The notes beneath the pieces are model-generated. The model was given only the letters and a program-made list of their open reading frames with translations, ran no database searches and had not been told where the DNA came from. A DNA stretch of 64,000 nucleotides from Actinomadura kijaniata NBRC 14229 (GTDB taxonomy: Bacteria > Actinomycetota > Actinomycetes > Streptosporangiales > Streptosporangiaceae), in the NCBI RefSeq assembly GCF_001552175.1, contig NZ_BCQR01000004.1, positions 1-64,000 on the forward strand. The letters run 5' to 3'. How positions within the stretch are numbered: position 1 is the first letter of the stretch; each line of letters opens with the position of its first letter. Position numbers and translations under genes: made by a program. Shown here one piece after another: positions 33,748 to 48,502 of the stretch.

Positions 33748-33793
33748 CTCAGCCCCGCACGCGAGCGCGTCCGGAAACTGAGGCGGAAAGCCG
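33748..33793 (-). repeat. truncated copy of the 3'-end structured repeat family
   Basis: CTCAG...CTGAG hairpin with the same inner bases (GCACGCGAGCGCGTCCGGA) as the repeats at 38110-38263 and 55875-56027. It lies just downstream of metK, the same position relative to the gene as the longer copies. Confidence 0.8.
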
Positions 33794-33805
33794 AACGACT
33801 ACGTC

Positions 33806-34999
<1,194 letters not shown>

Positions 35000-35178
35000 G
35001 TACGTGAACTCCTTGCAGCGGCTGCTGACTGACGTCGCAGAACGGACTATTCCTCAGTTCCGGGCGGGGAGCGTCCCCCCGTTCCGGGATGTGCCCACGG
35101 TATTCCAGAAAGTCTATCGGGAATGTCTCCGCAGGCAGGTATCGCTGTCGTCGGCGGGGAGGCCCAAAGATCGGCCCC

Positions 35179-36396
35179 TCAGCCGGAGATCGGTTTCAGC
35201 CGTGCGACCACCAGGTCCCAGACGACGTCGGCGAGGTCCTCCTTCGGACCGCGCGGGACCTCCACCGGGTCCCCCTCGGCCGCCAGCACCACGGCGGCGT
35301 TGTCGGGACGGCCGAACGTCAGATCCTCGCCCACCTGGTTGACCACCAGCAGGTCCGCGCCCTTGCGGACCAGCTTCTCCCGGCCGTTGGCCAGCACGTC
35401 GTGGGTCTCGGCGGCGAACCCCACGACCACCTGGCCGGGGTGCGGGCGCGCGCCCAGCTCGGCGAGGATGTCGGGGTTCTTGACCAGGTGGATCGGCTCG
35501 GGGCCCGCCCCCGCCACCTTCTTGATCTTCGCGTCCCGGTATTCGGCGGGCCGGAAGTCGGCGACGGCGGCGGCCATCACGACCGCGTCGGCGTTCCCGG
35601 CGGCCTCCAGCACGGCGGAGCGCATCTGCTCGGCGGACTCCACGCGCACGACGGTGGCGCCCGCGGGGTCGGGCAGGCTCACGTTCGCCGAGACCAACGT
35701 CACACGCGCGCCCCGTGCCACGGCGGTGCGGGCCAGGGCGTATCCCTGGATCCCGGAGGAGCGGTTGCCGAGGAAACGGACCGGGTCCAACGCCTCGCGG
35801 GTGCCTCCGGCGGAGACGACCACGTGCCGTCCGGCCAGGTCGCGGCCGAGGGAACCGCGGGCCAGCACCCGGCGGGCGACCTCGAACAGCTCGGCCGGGT
35901 CGGGCAGCCGCCCGGGACCGGTGTCCTTGCCGGTGAGGCGGCCGGAGGCGGGATCGACCACGATCGCGCCGCGGGCGCGCAGCGTCGCCACGTTCGCCTG
36001 CGTCGCCGGGTGCTCCCACATCTCGGTGTGCATCGCGGGCGCGAACACCACCGGGCACCGGGCGGTGAGCAGGGTGTTGGTCAGCAGGTCGTCGGCCAGG
36101 CCGTGCGCCGCCTTGGCGAGCATGTCGGCGGTGGCGGGGGCGACGAACACCAGGTCGGCGTTCTGGCCCAGCCGGACGTGGGGAACGTCGGACACCCCGT
36201 CCCACACCCGGGTGGTGACGGGGTTCCCGGACAGGGCGGCCCAGGTGGGCTCGCCCACGAAGCGCAGCGCGTCGGCCGTGGGGACGACGCGGACGTCATG
36301 ACCGGACTCGGTGAGCCGCCGCAGCAGCTCGCAGACCTTGTACGCGGCGATCCCGGCGCTCACACCGAGGACGACGCGCGGTTTGGGGGCTGACAT
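35179..36396 (-). CDS. coaBC: bifunctional phosphopantothenoylcysteine decarboxylase / phosphopantothenate-cysteine ligase
   Basis: 405 aa. The N-terminal flavoprotein CoaC part begins [19 protein letters not shown] and has PAMHTEMW; the C-terminal CoaB part begins [21 protein letters not shown] with KNPDIL and GFAAET. Two consecutive steps of coenzyme A synthesis. ATG at 36396. Confidence 0.97.
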   Translation of the reverse strand: MSAPKPRVVLGVSAGIAAYKVCELLRRLTESGHDVRVVPTADALRFVGEPTWAALSGNPVTTRVWDGVSDVPHVRLGQNADLVFVAPATADMLAKAAHGLADDLLTNTLLTARCPVVFAPAMHTEMWEHPATQANVATLRARGAIVVDPASGRLTGKDTGPGRLPDPAELFEVARRVLARGSLGRDLAGRHVVVSAGGTREALDPVRFLGNRSSGIQGYALARTAVARGARVTLVSANVSLPDPAGATVVRVESAEQMRSAVLEAAGNADAVVMAAAVADFRPAEYRDAKIKKVAGAGPEPIHLVKNPDILAELGARPHPGQVVVGFAAETHDVLANGREKLVRKGADLLVVNQVGEDLTFGRPDNAAVVLAAEGDPVEVPRGPKEDLADVVWDLVVARLKPISG

Positions 36397-36425
36397 GCGA
36401 CGAGACTCTAGAGCAACCGGTGTGC

Positions 36426-36680
36426 TCAGCCCTCGATGGGCTCGGCGCGCAGCAGGCCCTCGCGGGTCTCGCGCAGCGCGATCGACAGGGGCTTCTCCTG
36501 CACCTGCGTCTCGACGAGCGGGCCGACGTACTCCAGCAGGCCCTCGCCGAGCTGGGCGTAGTAGGCGTTGATCTGCCGGGCGCGCTTGGCCGCGATGCTC
36601 ACGAGGCCGTACTTGGTGTCGACGACCTCCAGGAGCTCGTCGATCGACGGGTTGGTGATGCCTTCGCTGCTGGCTGCCAC
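36426..36680 (-). CDS. rpoZ: RNA polymerase omega subunit
   Basis: 84 aa. [36 protein letters not shown]... follows the omega pattern (the family name is clear from NPSIDELL and AAKRARQIN). Helps assembly of RNA polymerase. GTG start with GGGGAAGG. The gmk-rpoZ-coaBC order is conserved. Confidence 0.96.
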   Translation of the reverse strand: MAASSEGITNPSIDELLEVVDTKYGLVSIAAKRARQINAYYAQLGEGLLEYVGPLVETQVQEKPLSIALRETREGLLRAEPIEG

Positions 36681-36701
36681 TCGGTGGCCTTCCCCTAGTG
36701 C

Positions 36702-37292
36702 TTAAGAACGAACAGCCATCAAGGTTAGCAGTTCGCCGACGACGTCCCGGACCGACGTGTTGACCAGGGTGACGTCGAACTCCTTCTCGGCCGCCAGCTC
36801 GACGCGGGCGGCGGCGAGACGGCGCTCGATCACCTCGGGCGGCTCGGTACCGCGCCCGGTGAGCCGGCGGACCAGCTCCTCCCAGGACGGCGGGGCCAGG
36901 AACACCAGCCGCGCCTCGGGCATGGCCCCGCGGACCTGCCGGGCGCCCTGGAGGTCGATCTCCAGCAGCACGGGCTCGCCACGGGCGAGCCGCTCCTCGA
37001 CCGGGCCGCGCGGGGTCCCGTAACGGTTGCCCGCGAACTCGGCCCATTCGAGGAGCCGCCCCTCGGCGACGAGCCGGTCGAAACCGGCGTCGTCGACGAA
37101 GAAGTACTGCACACCGTGGATCTCACCCGGCCGGGGGGACCGGGTGGTCACCGAGACCGACAGCCACACCTCGGGGTGCGCACGCCGGATCTCGGCGACG
37201 ACCGTGCTCTTGCCGACGCCGGACGGTCCGGACAGGACCGTCAGACGGCGGACGAGAGGGTCACGGGGTTGGGAGCCGTCCGACGCAGTCAT
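36702..37292 (-). CDS. gmk: guanylate kinase
   Basis: 196 aa from the ATG at 37292. P-loop [12 protein letters not shown]-binding [13 protein letters not shown], and [15 protein letters not shown]. Converts GMP to GDP. No clear ribosome site at this ATG; longer starts add a low-complexity tail. The C-terminus is close to the usual length. Confidence 0.95.
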   Translation of the reverse strand: MTASDGSQPRDPLVRRLTVLSGPSGVGKSTVVAEIRRAHPEVWLSVSVTTRSPRPGEIHGVQYFFVDDAGFDRLVAEGRLLEWAEFAGNRYGTPRGPVEERLARGEPVLLEIDLQGARQVRGAMPEARLVFLAPPSWEELVRRLTGRGTEPPEVIERRLAAARVELAAEKEFDVTLVNTSVRDVVGELLTLMAVRS

Positions 37293-37392
37293 GGGTGCGC
37301 CGGAGCTGGACGGGATGGTGCCGGAGCCGGAAGTGGGTACGACCGGGCCGGCCGCGACGGCAGCACCGTCGCGCCCGTCCGCGGTTCGGGGG

Positions 37393-37719
37393 TCAGTGCT
37401 TTCCACCGCCGCCGAACTCACGCTCCAGGGAGGCGCGCTGGTTGGCGCCGAGACCGCGCACGCGGCGGGACTCGGCGATACCCAGACGCTCCATGATCTG
37501 CTTGGCACGGACCTTGCCCACGCCGGGCAGGGACTCCAGGAGGGCCGAGACCTTCATCTTGCCGATGACGTCGTCGGTCTGCCCCTCCTTGAGAACCTCG
37601 GCCAGGGTGGTGCCACCGTGCTTGAGCCGGTTCTTAACCTCGGCACGCTCCTTGCGGGCCTTGGCAGCCTTCTCCAGGGCTGCGGCGCGCTGTTCGGGGG
37701 TTAGGGGCGGAAGAGCCAC
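37393..37719 (-). CDS. mihF: actinobacterial integration host factor (mIHF)
   Basis: 108 aa. [19 protein letters not shown] and [19 protein letters not shown] match the family closely; the helix-two-turn-helix ends in [19 protein letters not shown] nucleoid protein that bends DNA. GTG start with GAGGTGA upstream. Confidence 0.97.
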   Translation of the reverse strand: MALPPLTPEQRAAALEKAAKARKERAEVKNRLKHGGTTLAEVLKEGQTDDVIGKMKVSALLESLPGVGKVRAKQIMERLGIAESRRVRGLGANQRASLEREFGGGGKH

Positions 37720-37777
37720 GCCGGGTCACCTCAGGTTTCCACTCGACGGAGTCGGACGGGTTCGGAAACTAGCGAGT

Positions 37778-37828
37778 TCACAGCCCATAAGGCAACGTGA
37801 AGTGCCGTTTAGCCCGCCACAAAATCAC
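37778..37828 (-). CDS. possible 16-aa leader peptide upstream of mihF
   Basis: GTG start at 37828 with AAGGAG eight nt upstream, encoding MILWRAKRHFTLPYGL. It is separate from mihF by about 58 nt. A -10-like TACACT (37861-37866, minus) lies just upstream. Nothing beyond the ribosome site supports translation, so this is tentative. Confidence 0.3.
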   Translation of the reverse strand: MILWRAKRHFTLPYGL

Positions 37829-37952
37829 GAAAATCACTCCTTGAAGTGTCCTGAATACAGAGTGTACCCAACTCGGGCCCTCGTTCCGGCGACCCCCGTC
37901 CCATGCTGGACCTTTACAAGATCGACAAAAAGCGTCGTCGGAGGGTGGTTTT

Positions 37953-37984
37953 CCGTTGCCCTTCGACACCGTGTCGAACAACGG
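37953..37984. promoter_or_regulatory. long dyad between pyrF and mihF
   Basis: Inner perfect 17-bp palindrome TTCGACAC-C-GTGTCGAA (37962-37978), extended by CCGTTG (37953-37958) and CAACGG (37979-37984) across a 3-nt bulge. Either an operator or a hairpin ending the pyr transcript. In 37720-38280 I see only this, the possible leader peptide and the repeat at 38110-38263. Confidence 0.6.
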
Positions 37985-38109
37985 ACCATCCCGTAAACGC
38001 GATCTTCGTCACTCCGGTTCCCGGCGTGTCGCACACCGCCCCCTCCGGCGCCCATCAACCGGCCAAGGACCGAAGCCCTTCGGCCGAACACCGGAGCGCG
38101 CCCGAAAAC

Positions 38110-38263
38110 CTCAGCCCGCACGCGAGCGCGTCCGGAGGCTGAGGCCGGGATCAAAGCCGAAGGCGAGATCCCGGCGGAAGATCGCGAAGCGATGCAGCGC
38201 TCGCCCGCGTAGCGGTCAGCCCCGGAGCCCCCCAGGGCGGAGGGGATGGGCCGTGAAGCCAAT
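38110..38263 (-). repeat. 3'-end structured repeat, copy A
   Basis: 154 bp, over 90% identical to 55875-56027. Read on the minus strand it starts just after the pyrF stop and folds into successive hairpins: CCGGGATC...GATCCCGG, and CTCAGCC...GGCTGAG at the distal end. A truncated copy is at 33748-33793. Confidence 0.93.
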
Positions 38264-38280
38264 GAACACAGCCGAAAGGC

Positions 38281-38973
38281 CTATAGACGACGCAGCGACG
38301 CGGCGATGGCGGCGGCGGCCGCGCCCGGGTCGGGGGCGCCGGTGATCGGGCGGCCGATCACCAGCAGGTCGGCTCCGGAGGCCAGGGCCTGCTCGGGTGT
38401 GGCGATGCGCGTCTGGTCGTGTGAGGCGGCCCCTGCGGGCCGAACACCCGGAGTGATGAGGGTGATACCGGGTCCGACCTCCGCGCGCACCGCAGCGGCC
38501 TCCTGGGGCGAGCAGACGAGGGCCTGCGCGCCCGCACCGACCGCCAGGGACGCCAGGCGCCGCACCGCGTCGGGGGCGGGGCCGTCCAGCCCGATGGCCG
38601 TCAGGTCGGTGTCGCCGAGAGAGGTCAGCACCGTCACCGCGGCGACACAGGTGTCGGGGGCGGCCTCCACCGCCTCGCGGATCATCGCCGGGCCGCCGGC
38701 CGCGTGCACGGTCAGGTAGGCGGGCTTGAGGCGGGCCACCGCGCGGGCCGCGCCGCGCACGGTCGCGGGGATGTCGTGCAGCTTCAGGTCCAGGAACACC
38801 TGCACGCGGCTGGCGCCGCGCACGCTGTCGACCGCGTCGGGGCCGTAGCGCATGTACAGCTCCAGGCCGACCTTGACGGTGCTGACGTGGGGGGTGACCA
38901 GGCTGGCCCACCGGGCGGCGGTCTCCAGGTCGGGCGCGTCCAGGGCGACGGCGATGGGGGCGGTGGCGGTCAC
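38281..38973 (-). CDS. pyrF: orotidine 5'-phosphate decarboxylase
   Basis: 230 aa. Starts [14 protein letters not shown]; the catalytic DLKLHDIP and the phosphate loop VIGRPIT are present. Last step to UMP. GTG start, AAGGAGA seven nt upstream; overlaps the pyrD stop by 4 nt. Confidence 0.97.
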   Translation of the reverse strand: MTATAPIAVALDAPDLETAARWASLVTPHVSTVKVGLELYMRYGPDAVDSVRGASRVQVFLDLKLHDIPATVRGAARAVARLKPAYLTVHAAGGPAMIREAVEAAPDTCVAAVTVLTSLGDTDLTAIGLDGPAPDAVRRLASLAVGAGAQALVCSPQEAAAVRAEVGPGITLITPGVRPAGAASHDQTRIATPEQALASGADLLVIGRPITGAPDPGAAAAAIAASLRRL

Positions 38974-39995
38974 GGCAGTCTCTCCTTAGCTTCCCCAGGG
39001 TCGGCGACGGCCGCGTCGAGGGGGGCCTGGACGGCCTGCGGCTCCGGTCGCACCTGGGGCGGGACGTATCCGGCGGGTCGGTGGGCGAGCCCGACGGCGT
39101 CGGCCAGCCGCATCCGGCGGGCCGACAGCGCCTCCTCCAGCTCGCGCAGGATGCGGGGGGCGGCGGTGGGGTCGTGGAACAGGGTCGTCCCGACGGCGAC
39201 GGCGGACGCGCCCGCCAGGACGAACTCCAGCGCGTCCAGGCCGGTGGCGATCCCGCCGACCCCGATGATCGGCAGGTCGGGCAGCGCGGCGTGCACCTGG
39301 TAGACGCAGCGCACGGCGATCGGCCGGATGGCCGGGCCGGACAGCCCGCCCGAGACGCCGGTGAGGGCGGGGCGGAGGGTGGCCGGGTCGATGGCCATGC
39401 CCTCCACGGTGTTGATCAGGGTGAGCCCGTCGGCTCCGGCGTCGGCGCAGGCCAGCGCGACGGTGGTGATGTCGGTGACGTCGGGGGCGAGCTTGGCCAG
39501 CACGGGCACGCCGGGCCGGGCGGCGGCGCGGACCGCGCCGACCACCGAGGCCGCCGCGCCCGGGTGCCAGGCGAACATGCGGCCGCGGTCCTCGACGTTG
39601 GGGCAGGCGGTGTTGACCTCGATGGCGGCGACGCCCGGCACCGCGCGCAGCCGCCGGGCCAGCTCGGCGAACTCCTCGGCGGTGTTGCCGGCGATCGACA
39701 CGATGAGCGGGACGTCCTGCTCGGCCAGCCACGGCAGGTCGCGTTCCAGGAAGCCCTCGATGCCGGGGCCGGGCAGGCCCATGGCCGTCAGCAGGCCGGC
39801 GGGGGCCTCGGCGGCGCGGGGGGTGGGGCGTCCGGCGCGCGGCTGGGACATCACCGAGGTGGTGACGAACGCGCCGAGGCGGGACAGCTCGAAGAACTGG
39901 GCCAGCTCCCGGCCGGTGCCGCCGCAGCCGGAGGCGTTCAGCAACGGGCCGGACAGCTCCAGGTTCCCGATCCGGGTCTTCAGCCGGTCACTCAT
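38970..39995 (-). CDS. pyrD: dihydroorotate dehydrogenase, class 1B catalytic subunit
   Basis: 341 aa. FMN barrel with [10 protein letters not shown], the catalytic Cys in [11 protein letters not shown], and the phosphate-binding [20 protein letters not shown]. Pairing with PyrK marks the NAD-linked 1B class. ATG at 39995 overlaps the pyrK stop. Confidence 0.96.
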   Translation of the reverse strand: MSDRLKTRIGNLELSGPLLNASGCGGTGRELAQFFELSRLGAFVTTSVMSQPRAGRPTPRAAEAPAGLLTAMGLPGPGIEGFLERDLPWLAEQDVPLIVSIAGNTAEEFAELARRLRAVPGVAAIEVNTACPNVEDRGRMFAWHPGAAASVVGAVRAAARPGVPVLAKLAPDVTDITTVALACADAGADGLTLINTVEGMAIDPATLRPALTGVSGGLSGPAIRPIAVRCVYQVHAALPDLPIIGVGGIATGLDALEFVLAGASAVAVGTTLFHDPTAAPRILRELEEALSARRMRLADAVGLAHRPAGYVPPQVRPEPQAVQAPLDAAVADPGEAKERLP

Positions 39996-40879
39996 GCCGG
40001 GCCCCCTTCCATGGCGCTGAGGACGCGCGGCGCGCCGAGCGCGTCGAACGGGATGGTGCCCAGATCGCCCCACCGGACGCGGTCGCCGCGCAGGACGGGC
40101 CCGTCGGCGCAGGCCCGCACCATGCGGGTGACCCCGTCCTCGCCGTGGACGGGCAGCACGCAGGTCATGCAGGTGCCGATGCCGCACGCGCCGGTCCGCT
40201 GGAGGAACTCCTCGACCGACACCTGCGAGGGCAGGCCGTGCTCGGTGGCGATGCGGGTGACCGACCGCAGCAGGCTCGTGGGGCCGCAGGCGTACACCAC
40301 GTCCGCGCCGGTCTCGGCGATGACGCGGGGCATGACCTCGGGGACCGCGCCGCGCTCCCCCATCGACCCGTCGCCGGTGACGACGGTGGCCGAGTCGCCG
40401 ATGCGGTTGGCCATGCGGGAGCCGAACACCTGCCGGGCGGCGGGGCCGCCGAGCAGGAAGTGGACCGGGCAGCCGCGCCGCCGCAACGTGTCGGCCAGCG
40501 CGAACAGGGCCGCGCCGCCGGGGCCGCCGCCGACCAGCAGGCAGCCGACCGGGTCGCGGGGCAGCCGGAACGGCCGGCCGAGCGGCCCGACGACGTCGAC
40601 CTGGTCGCGGGAGCGCAGCCCGGCCAGCCAGGCGGTGCCGGGCTCGGTGTCGGCGAACACCAGCTCGACGGTGCCGCCGTAGTCGGACTTCACCTCGTAC
40701 ACCCCGAAGCAGCGGCGGACCAGCCGGCCCGAGTGCTCGCCGCCCACGGCGAGCGCCACGAACTGACCGGGCCGGAACCGTTCGGCGATGGCCGGGGCCA
40801 CCAGTGTGATCGCGTGGTAGTCCTGCACCTGGCGGACCGTCAGGACCGTCGCCGACGTCTGCACCGGTGTGTCCGACAC
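39992..40879 (-). CDS. pyrK: dihydroorotate dehydrogenase electron-transfer subunit
   Basis: 295 aa. FAD domain with RCFGVYE, NAD-binding LLVGGGPGGAALFALA, and a C-terminal [2Fe-2S] site CGIGTCMTC plus a later Cys in RACADG. Carries electrons from PyrD to NAD. GTG at 40879 with AGGGAG close by; a longer start reads into the carB-pyrK hairpin region. Confidence 0.94.
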   Translation of the reverse strand: MSDTPVQTSATVLTVRQVQDYHAITLVAPAIAERFRPGQFVALAVGGEHSGRLVRRCFGVYEVKSDYGGTVELVFADTEPGTAWLAGLRSRDQVDVVGPLGRPFRLPRDPVGCLLVGGGPGGAALFALADTLRRRGCPVHFLLGGPAARQVFGSRMANRIGDSATVVTGDGSMGERGAVPEVMPRVIAETGADVVYACGPTSLLRSVTRIATEHGLPSQVSVEEFLQRTGACGIGTCMTCVLPVHGEDGVTRMVRACADGPVLRGDRVRWGDLGTIPFDALGAPRVLSAMEGGPA

Positions 40880-40912
40880 CCGTCTCCCTCTCGTCGTCGT
40901 CTGGCCGCGCGC

Positions 40913-40957
40913 GGGGCCCGGCGCGCGGTGACACGGCGGCACCGCGCGCCGGGCCCC
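40913..40957 (-). terminator. perfect 18-bp stem between carB and pyrK
   Basis: 40913-40930 pairs fully with 40940-40957, loop 9 nt, and lies 24 nt after the carB stop. It lies within an otherwise tightly packed operon, so it is a candidate attenuator or processing site. Confidence 0.75.
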
Positions 40958-40981
40958 GGACCGGCCCGTGTCAGCCGGGCG

Positions 40982-44319
<3,338 letters not shown>

Positions 44320-44320
<1 letters not shown>

Positions 44321-44435
44321 TACTGGGACGCCTCCATGATCTCGCAGAACTGGTCGAAGAGCCCGGTGGCGTCGTGGGGGCCGGCGGCGGCCTCCAGACG
44401 GCGCGTGGTGGTACCGGACGCTGAACGCCTCCGCA
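44320..44435 (-). pseudogene. relic of a second carA 3' end
   Basis: Read on the minus strand, one frame gives AFSVRYH and, after a shift, [20 protein letters not shown] ending in TAA. This mirrors the intact CarA end ([28 protein letters not shown]). DNA aligns to 44466-44550 with a 10-nt length difference. See findings. Confidence 0.85.
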
Positions 44436-45566
44436 TCAGCCACGCACCTCCCGTCGATCCATCAGCTCGCAGAAGCTGTCGAAAAGGTAGGAAGCGTCGT
44501 GGGGGCCCGCCGCCGCTTCGGGGTGGTACTGGACGCTGAACGCCGGGCGGTCGAGCAGGCGCAGGCCCTCGACGCAGCCGTCGTTCAGGTTGACGTGGCT
44601 GACCTCGGCGCGGCCGTAGGGGGTGTCGAACGGCCCGTCGGTCGGCGCGTCCACGGCGAACCCGTGGTTGTGCGCGGAGACGTCCACCTTGCCGGTGCGC
44701 CTGTCCTGGACGGGCTGGTTGATGCCCCGGTGGCCGAAGCGCAGCTTGTAGGTGCCGAGGCCGAGCGCCCGGCCGAAGATCTGGTTGCCGAAGCAGATGC
44801 CGAAGAACGGCCGGCCCGCGTCGAGCACGCCGCGCAGCGCCGCCACCTGGGCGTCGGCCGTGGCGGGGTCGCCGGGGCCGTTGGAGAAGAACACGCCGTC
44901 GGGGTCCACCGCGAGGATGTCTCCGGTGGTGGCGGTGGCGGGCAGCACGTGCACCTCGCAGCCGCGCTCGGCCAGGCGGTGCGGCGTCATGCCCTTGATG
45001 CCCAGGTCCACGGCCGCGACGGTGTACCTCTTCTCGCCGATCGCCGGGACGACGTAGGCCTCCCTGGTGGAGACCTCCTCGGCCAGCGCCGAGCCCTCCA
45101 TGCGGGGGCTGTCCTGCACGCGGGCGACCAGCTCGTCCACCGGCGCGGCGGCGGCGCCGCCGGAGAAGACCCCGGCGCGCATGGCGCCGCGGTCGCGCAG
45201 GTGGCGGGTCAGGGCGCGGGTGCCGGGGATCGCGATGCCGACGACGCCCTGCTCGCGCAGCGCGGCGCCGAGCGAGCCGGTGGCGCGCCAGTTGGAGGCG
45301 ACGCGGGCGGGCTCGCGCACGACGTACCCGGCGACCTGGATGCGGGCGGACTCGGGGTCCTCGGCGTTGACGCCGGTGTTGCCGATGTGCGGGGCGGTCA
45401 TCGCCACGATCTGACGGGCGTAGGAGGGGTCGGTGAGGGTCTCCTGGTAGCCGGTCATGCCGGTGTTGAAGACGATCTCACCGAAGGTCTCCCCCTCGGC
45501 TCCGTAGGCGACCCCGTGGAACGTCCTGCCATCTTCGAGGACCAGCACGGCGGGGGGTGGGGTCAC
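44436..45566 (-). CDS. carA: carbamoyl-phosphate synthase small subunit (glutaminase)
   Basis: 376 aa. N-terminal domain starts [20 protein letters not shown]; the class I glutaminase has the nucleophile Cys in [16 protein letters not shown] and the His/Glu pair in [16 protein letters not shown] at 45566, AAGGGA upstream, overlapping pyrC by 4 nt. It ends 115 nt before carB, longer than elsewhere in this operon, because of the relic. Confidence 0.97.
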   Translation of the reverse strand: MTPPPAVLVLEDGRTFHGVAYGAEGETFGEIVFNTGMTGYQETLTDPSYARQIVAMTAPHIGNTGVNAEDPESARIQVAGYVVREPARVASNWRATGSLGAALREQGVVGIAIPGTRALTRHLRDRGAMRAGVFSGGAAAAPVDELVARVQDSPRMEGSALAEEVSTREAYVVPAIGEKRYTVAAVDLGIKGMTPHRLAERGCEVHVLPATATTGDILAVDPDGVFFSNGPGDPATADAQVAALRGVLDAGRPFFGICFGNQIFGRALGLGTYKLRFGHRGINQPVQDRRTGKVDVSAHNHGFAVDAPTDGPFDTPYGRAEVSHVNLNDGCVEGLRLLDRPAFSVQYHPEAAAGPHDASYLFDSFCELMDRREVRG

Positions 45567-46852
45567 TGGAGTTTCCCTTCCAGAACGGTCGGCCTGCCGC
45601 GCAGGAACGTGGCGACGACCCGGCCCGGCAGCTCCATCCCCGCGTACGGGGTGTTGCGGCTCTTGGAGGTCATCGCCGACGGGTCCACGGCGCGGCGCGG
45701 CGACGGGTCGTACAGCGTGATGTTGGCGGGGGAACCGGCCTCCAGCGGACGACCCTGTCCGTTCAGGCGGCCGATGCGGGCGGGCGCGAACGACATGCGC
45801 TCGGCGACCCCGGCCCAGTCCAGCAGGTCGGTGTCGACCATGGCGTGCTGGACGACCGACAGCGCGGTCTCCAGACCGATCATGCCCATGGCGGCCACGT
45901 TCCACTCGGTCTCCTTGGCCTCGACCGGGTGGGGGGCGTGGTCGGTGGCGACGACGTCGATGGTGCCGTCGGCCAGGGCGTGCCGCAGCGCGGTGACGTC
46001 GTCGGCGGTGCGCAGCGGCGGGTTGACCTTGTAGATCGGGTCGTAGGACTGCGCGCAGGAGTCGGTGAGCAGCAGGTGGTGCGGGGTGACCTCGGCGGTC
46101 ACCGGCGCGCCCTTGCTCTTGGCCCAGCGGATGATCTCCACGGACCCGGCGGTGGAGACGTGGCAGACGTGCAGGCGGGCGCCCACGTGCTGGGCCAGCA
46201 GCACGTCCCGGGCGATGATCGCCTCCTCGGCGACGGCGGGCCAGCCGGTCATGCCGAGCCGGGCGCTCATCTCGCCCTCGTTCATCTGCGCGCCCTCGGT
46301 CAGGCGCGGCTCCTGGGCGTGCTGGGCGACGACGCCGTCGAACGCCTTCACGTACTCCAGCGCCCGGCGCATGATCACCGCGTCGGAGACGCAGTGGCCG
46401 TCGTCGGAGAACACCCGGACCCGGGCGGCCGAGTCGGCCATCGCGCCCAGCTCGGCGAGCTGCTGCCCCCGGATGCCGACGGTGACGGCGCCGACCGGCT
46501 GCACGTCGCAGTAGCCGGCCTCGCGGCCCAGCCGCCAGACCTGCTCGACGACGCCGGCGGTGTCGGCGACCGGGTCGGTGTTGGCCATGGCGTGCACGGC
46601 GGTGTAGCCGCCCATCGCGGCGGCCCGGGTGCCGGTGTCGACGGTCTCGGCGTCCTCGCGGCCCGGCTCGCGCAGGTGGGTGTGCAGGTCCACCAGGCCG
46701 GGCAGGGCGATCAGGCCCGTGGCGTCGACGACCTGGGCCCCGGGGGCCGACAGGTCCCGGCCGACCTCGGCGATCTCGCCGTCGCGGACGAGGATGTCGG
46801 CGGGGTCGCCGCCGAGGAGGCGGGCGTTCCTGATGACGTAGACGGTGCTCAT
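45563..46852 (-). CDS. pyrC: dihydroorotase
   Basis: 429 aa amidohydrolase. Metal-binding [10 protein letters not shown], further His in HVCHVSTA and [13 protein letters not shown]. Closes carbamoyl aspartate to dihydroorotate. Its ATG directly follows the pyrB stop (TAAATG). Confidence 0.97.
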   Translation of the reverse strand: MSTVYVIRNARLLGGDPADILVRDGEIAEVGRDLSAPGAQVVDATGLIALPGLVDLHTHLREPGREDAETVDTGTRAAAMGGYTAVHAMANTDPVADTAGVVEQVWRLGREAGYCDVQPVGAVTVGIRGQQLAELGAMADSAARVRVFSDDGHCVSDAVIMRRALEYVKAFDGVVAQHAQEPRLTEGAQMNEGEMSARLGMTGWPAVAEEAIIARDVLLAQHVGARLHVCHVSTAGSVEIIRWAKSKGAPVTAEVTPHHLLLTDSCAQSYDPIYKVNPPLRTADDVTALRHALADGTIDVVATDHAPHPVEAKETEWNVAAMGMIGLETALSVVQHAMVDTDLLDWAGVAERMSFAPARIGRLNGQGRPLEAGSPANITLYDPSPRRAVDPSAMTSKSRNTPYAGMELPGRVVATFLRGRPTVLEGKLQ

Positions 46853-47794
46853 TTACTCCGAGACCTCCTTGCCGATCGCCGGCTCGGAGCCGCCGAGGAG
46901 CAGGTACAGGACGGCCATGCGGGCGCTGACGCCGTTGGCGACCTGTTCGACGATGGTGGACCGGACCGAGTCGGCGACCTCGGCGGCGATCTCGACGCCG
47001 CGGTTCATCGGGCCGGGGTGCATGACGATGGCGTGCTCGGGCAGCGTCGCCATGCGGGCGGCGTCCAGGCCGTAGCGGCGGCTGTACTCGCGCACCGTCG
47101 GGAAGTACGAGGCGTTCATGCGCTCGTGCTGCACGCGCAGCATCATCACCACGTCGCTCTTGGACAGCACGGCGTCCAGGTCGTAGGAGACCTCGGCGGG
47201 CCAGCTGTCCACCGCGACCGGCAGCAGGGTCGGCGGGGCGACCAGGGTCACCTCGGCGCCCAGGGTGTGGAGCAGCAGCACGTTGGAGCGTGCCACGCGG
47301 GAGTGCAGCACGTCGCCGACGATGGTGACCCTGCGGCCGTCCAGGTCGCCCAGGCGGCGGCGCATGGTGAACGCGTCCAGCAGCGCCTGCGTGGGGTGCT
47401 CGTGGGTGCCGTCGCCGGCGTTGACGACGCTGCCCCGGACCCAGTTGGCCAGGCGGTGCGGCGCGCCGGAGGCGCCGTGCCGGATGACGACGCCGTCGGC
47501 GCCCATCGCCTCCAGGGTGAGGGCGGTGTCCTTCAGGCTCTCGCCCTTGGAGACGCTGGAGCCCTTGGCGGAGAAGTTGATGACGTCCGCCGACAGCCGC
47601 TTGGCGGCGGCCTCGAACGAGATGCGGGTGCGGGTGGAGTCCTCGAAGAAGAGGTTGACCACGGTGCGGCCGCGCAGGGTCGGCAGCTTCTTGATCGAGC
47701 GGTCCGACAGCTGGGCCATCTCCTCGGCGGTGTCGAGGATCAGCAGCGCGTCGTCCCTGGTGAGGTCGGCCGCCGAGATGAGGTGACGCTTCAT
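46853..47794 (-). CDS. pyrB: aspartate carbamoyltransferase catalytic subunit
   Basis: 313 aa. Carbamoyl-phosphate loop [26 protein letters not shown], and [11 protein letters not shown]. No regulatory pyrI gene is present, as in most actinobacteria. Overlaps pyrR by 4 nt. Confidence 0.98.
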   Translation of the reverse strand: MKRHLISAADLTRDDALLILDTAEEMAQLSDRSIKKLPTLRGRTVVNLFFEDSTRTRISFEAAAKRLSADVINFSAKGSSVSKGESLKDTALTLEAMGADGVVIRHGASGAPHRLANWVRGSVVNAGDGTHEHPTQALLDAFTMRRRLGDLDGRRVTIVGDVLHSRVARSNVLLLHTLGAEVTLVAPPTLLPVAVDSWPAEVSYDLDAVLSKSDVVMMLRVQHERMNASYFPTVREYSRRYGLDAARMATLPEHAIVMHPGPMNRGVEIAAEVADSVRSTIVEQVANGVSARMAVLYLLLGGSEPAIGKEVSE

Positions 47795-48396
47795 TCCTTC
47801 TCCTCCTTCGGACCGAGAAGAACCGCGTCGCGATCGTCGTTCTCGGCCAGCAGGACCTTCACCGTCTCGCGCATGGAGGTGGGCAGGTTCTTGCCCACGT
47901 AGTCGGCGCGGATCGGGAGTTCGCGGTGCCCGCGGTCCACCAGGACGGCGAGCTGGACGGCGCGGGGGCGGCCGAGGTCGTTGAGCGCGTCGAGCGCGGC
48001 GCGCACGGTGCGTCCGGAGAACAGCACGTCGTCCACCAGCACGACGACCCGGTCGTCCACGCCGTCGGCGGGCAGCTCGGTGCGGCCGAGCGCGCGGGCG
48101 GGGCGCATCCGCAGGTCGTCGCGGTACATGGTCACGTCGAGCGAGCCCCACAGGAACGGGCGGCCCTCGACCTCCTCCAGCTTGGCGGCCAGCCGCTCGG
48201 CGAGCGTGACGCCGCGGGTCTGGATGCCGAGCAGGACGACGTCGTCGCCGCCCTTGGTGCGTTCGAGGATCTCGTGCGCGATGCGGGTCAGCGCGCGCCG
48301 GATGTCGGGACCCTCCAGAACGGCCTTCTGCCGGGGGTCACCGTCCGCCACACGCGCCCCCGCCGGTTCCACCGGCCGGTGGGCAGCATTCACCAC
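47791..48396 (-). CDS. pyrR: bifunctional PyrR regulator / uracil phosphoribosyltransferase
   Basis: 201 aa. PRPP loop [33 protein letters not shown]. Binds UMP and the pyr leader RNA. GTG at 48396 (or 48393, since GTGGTG) after AAAGGAGG. The binding-like leader stem-loop overlaps this ribosome site region. Confidence 0.96.
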   Translation of the reverse strand: MVNAAHRPVEPAGARVADGDPRQKAVLEGPDIRRALTRIAHEILERTKGGDDVVLLGIQTRGVTLAERLAAKLEEVEGRPFLWGSLDVTMYRDDLRMRPARALGRTELPADGVDDRVVVLVDDVLFSGRTVRAALDALNDLGRPRAVQLAVLVDRGHRELPIRADYVGKNLPTSMRETVKVLLAENDDRDAVLLGPKEEKE

Positions 48397-48404
48397 CGAA
48401 ACCT

Positions 48405-48430
48405 CCTTTCCCGCCTCACGGGACGGGCCT
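48405..48430 (-). promoter_or_regulatory. PyrR-binding stem-loop covering the pyrR leader
   Basis: On the minus strand GTCCCGTGAGGC (48413-48424) matches the PyrR RNA motif GUCCNGNGAGGY, within a CCCG...CGGG stem. It is followed at once by the pyrR ribosome site. This suggests translational repression of the operon's first gene, as reported in mycobacteria. Confidence 0.7.
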
Positions 48431-48452
48431 TAAAGGACGTCTTGTCCCTCAC

Positions 48453-48458
48453 ACCGTA
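48453..48458 (-). promoter_or_regulatory. possible -10 of the pyr operon
   Basis: TACGGT on the minus strand, about 57 nt upstream of pyrR, giving a short leader that contains the PyrR site. -35 not clear. Confidence 0.35.
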
Positions 48459-48502
48459 GCAGCCCGTGCCCGGCGTTCCGAACCCGACCGGTGGGTATCT
48501 TC

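Noticed and set aside
35000..35178. SAM riboswitch before metK
   Set aside because: No SAM-I, SAM-II or SAM-IV core could be recognised by eye in the 179-nt gap.
37962..37978. LexA box
   Set aside because: TTCGACAC-C-GTGTCGAA is palindromic, but does not fit TCGAAC-N4-GTTCGA.
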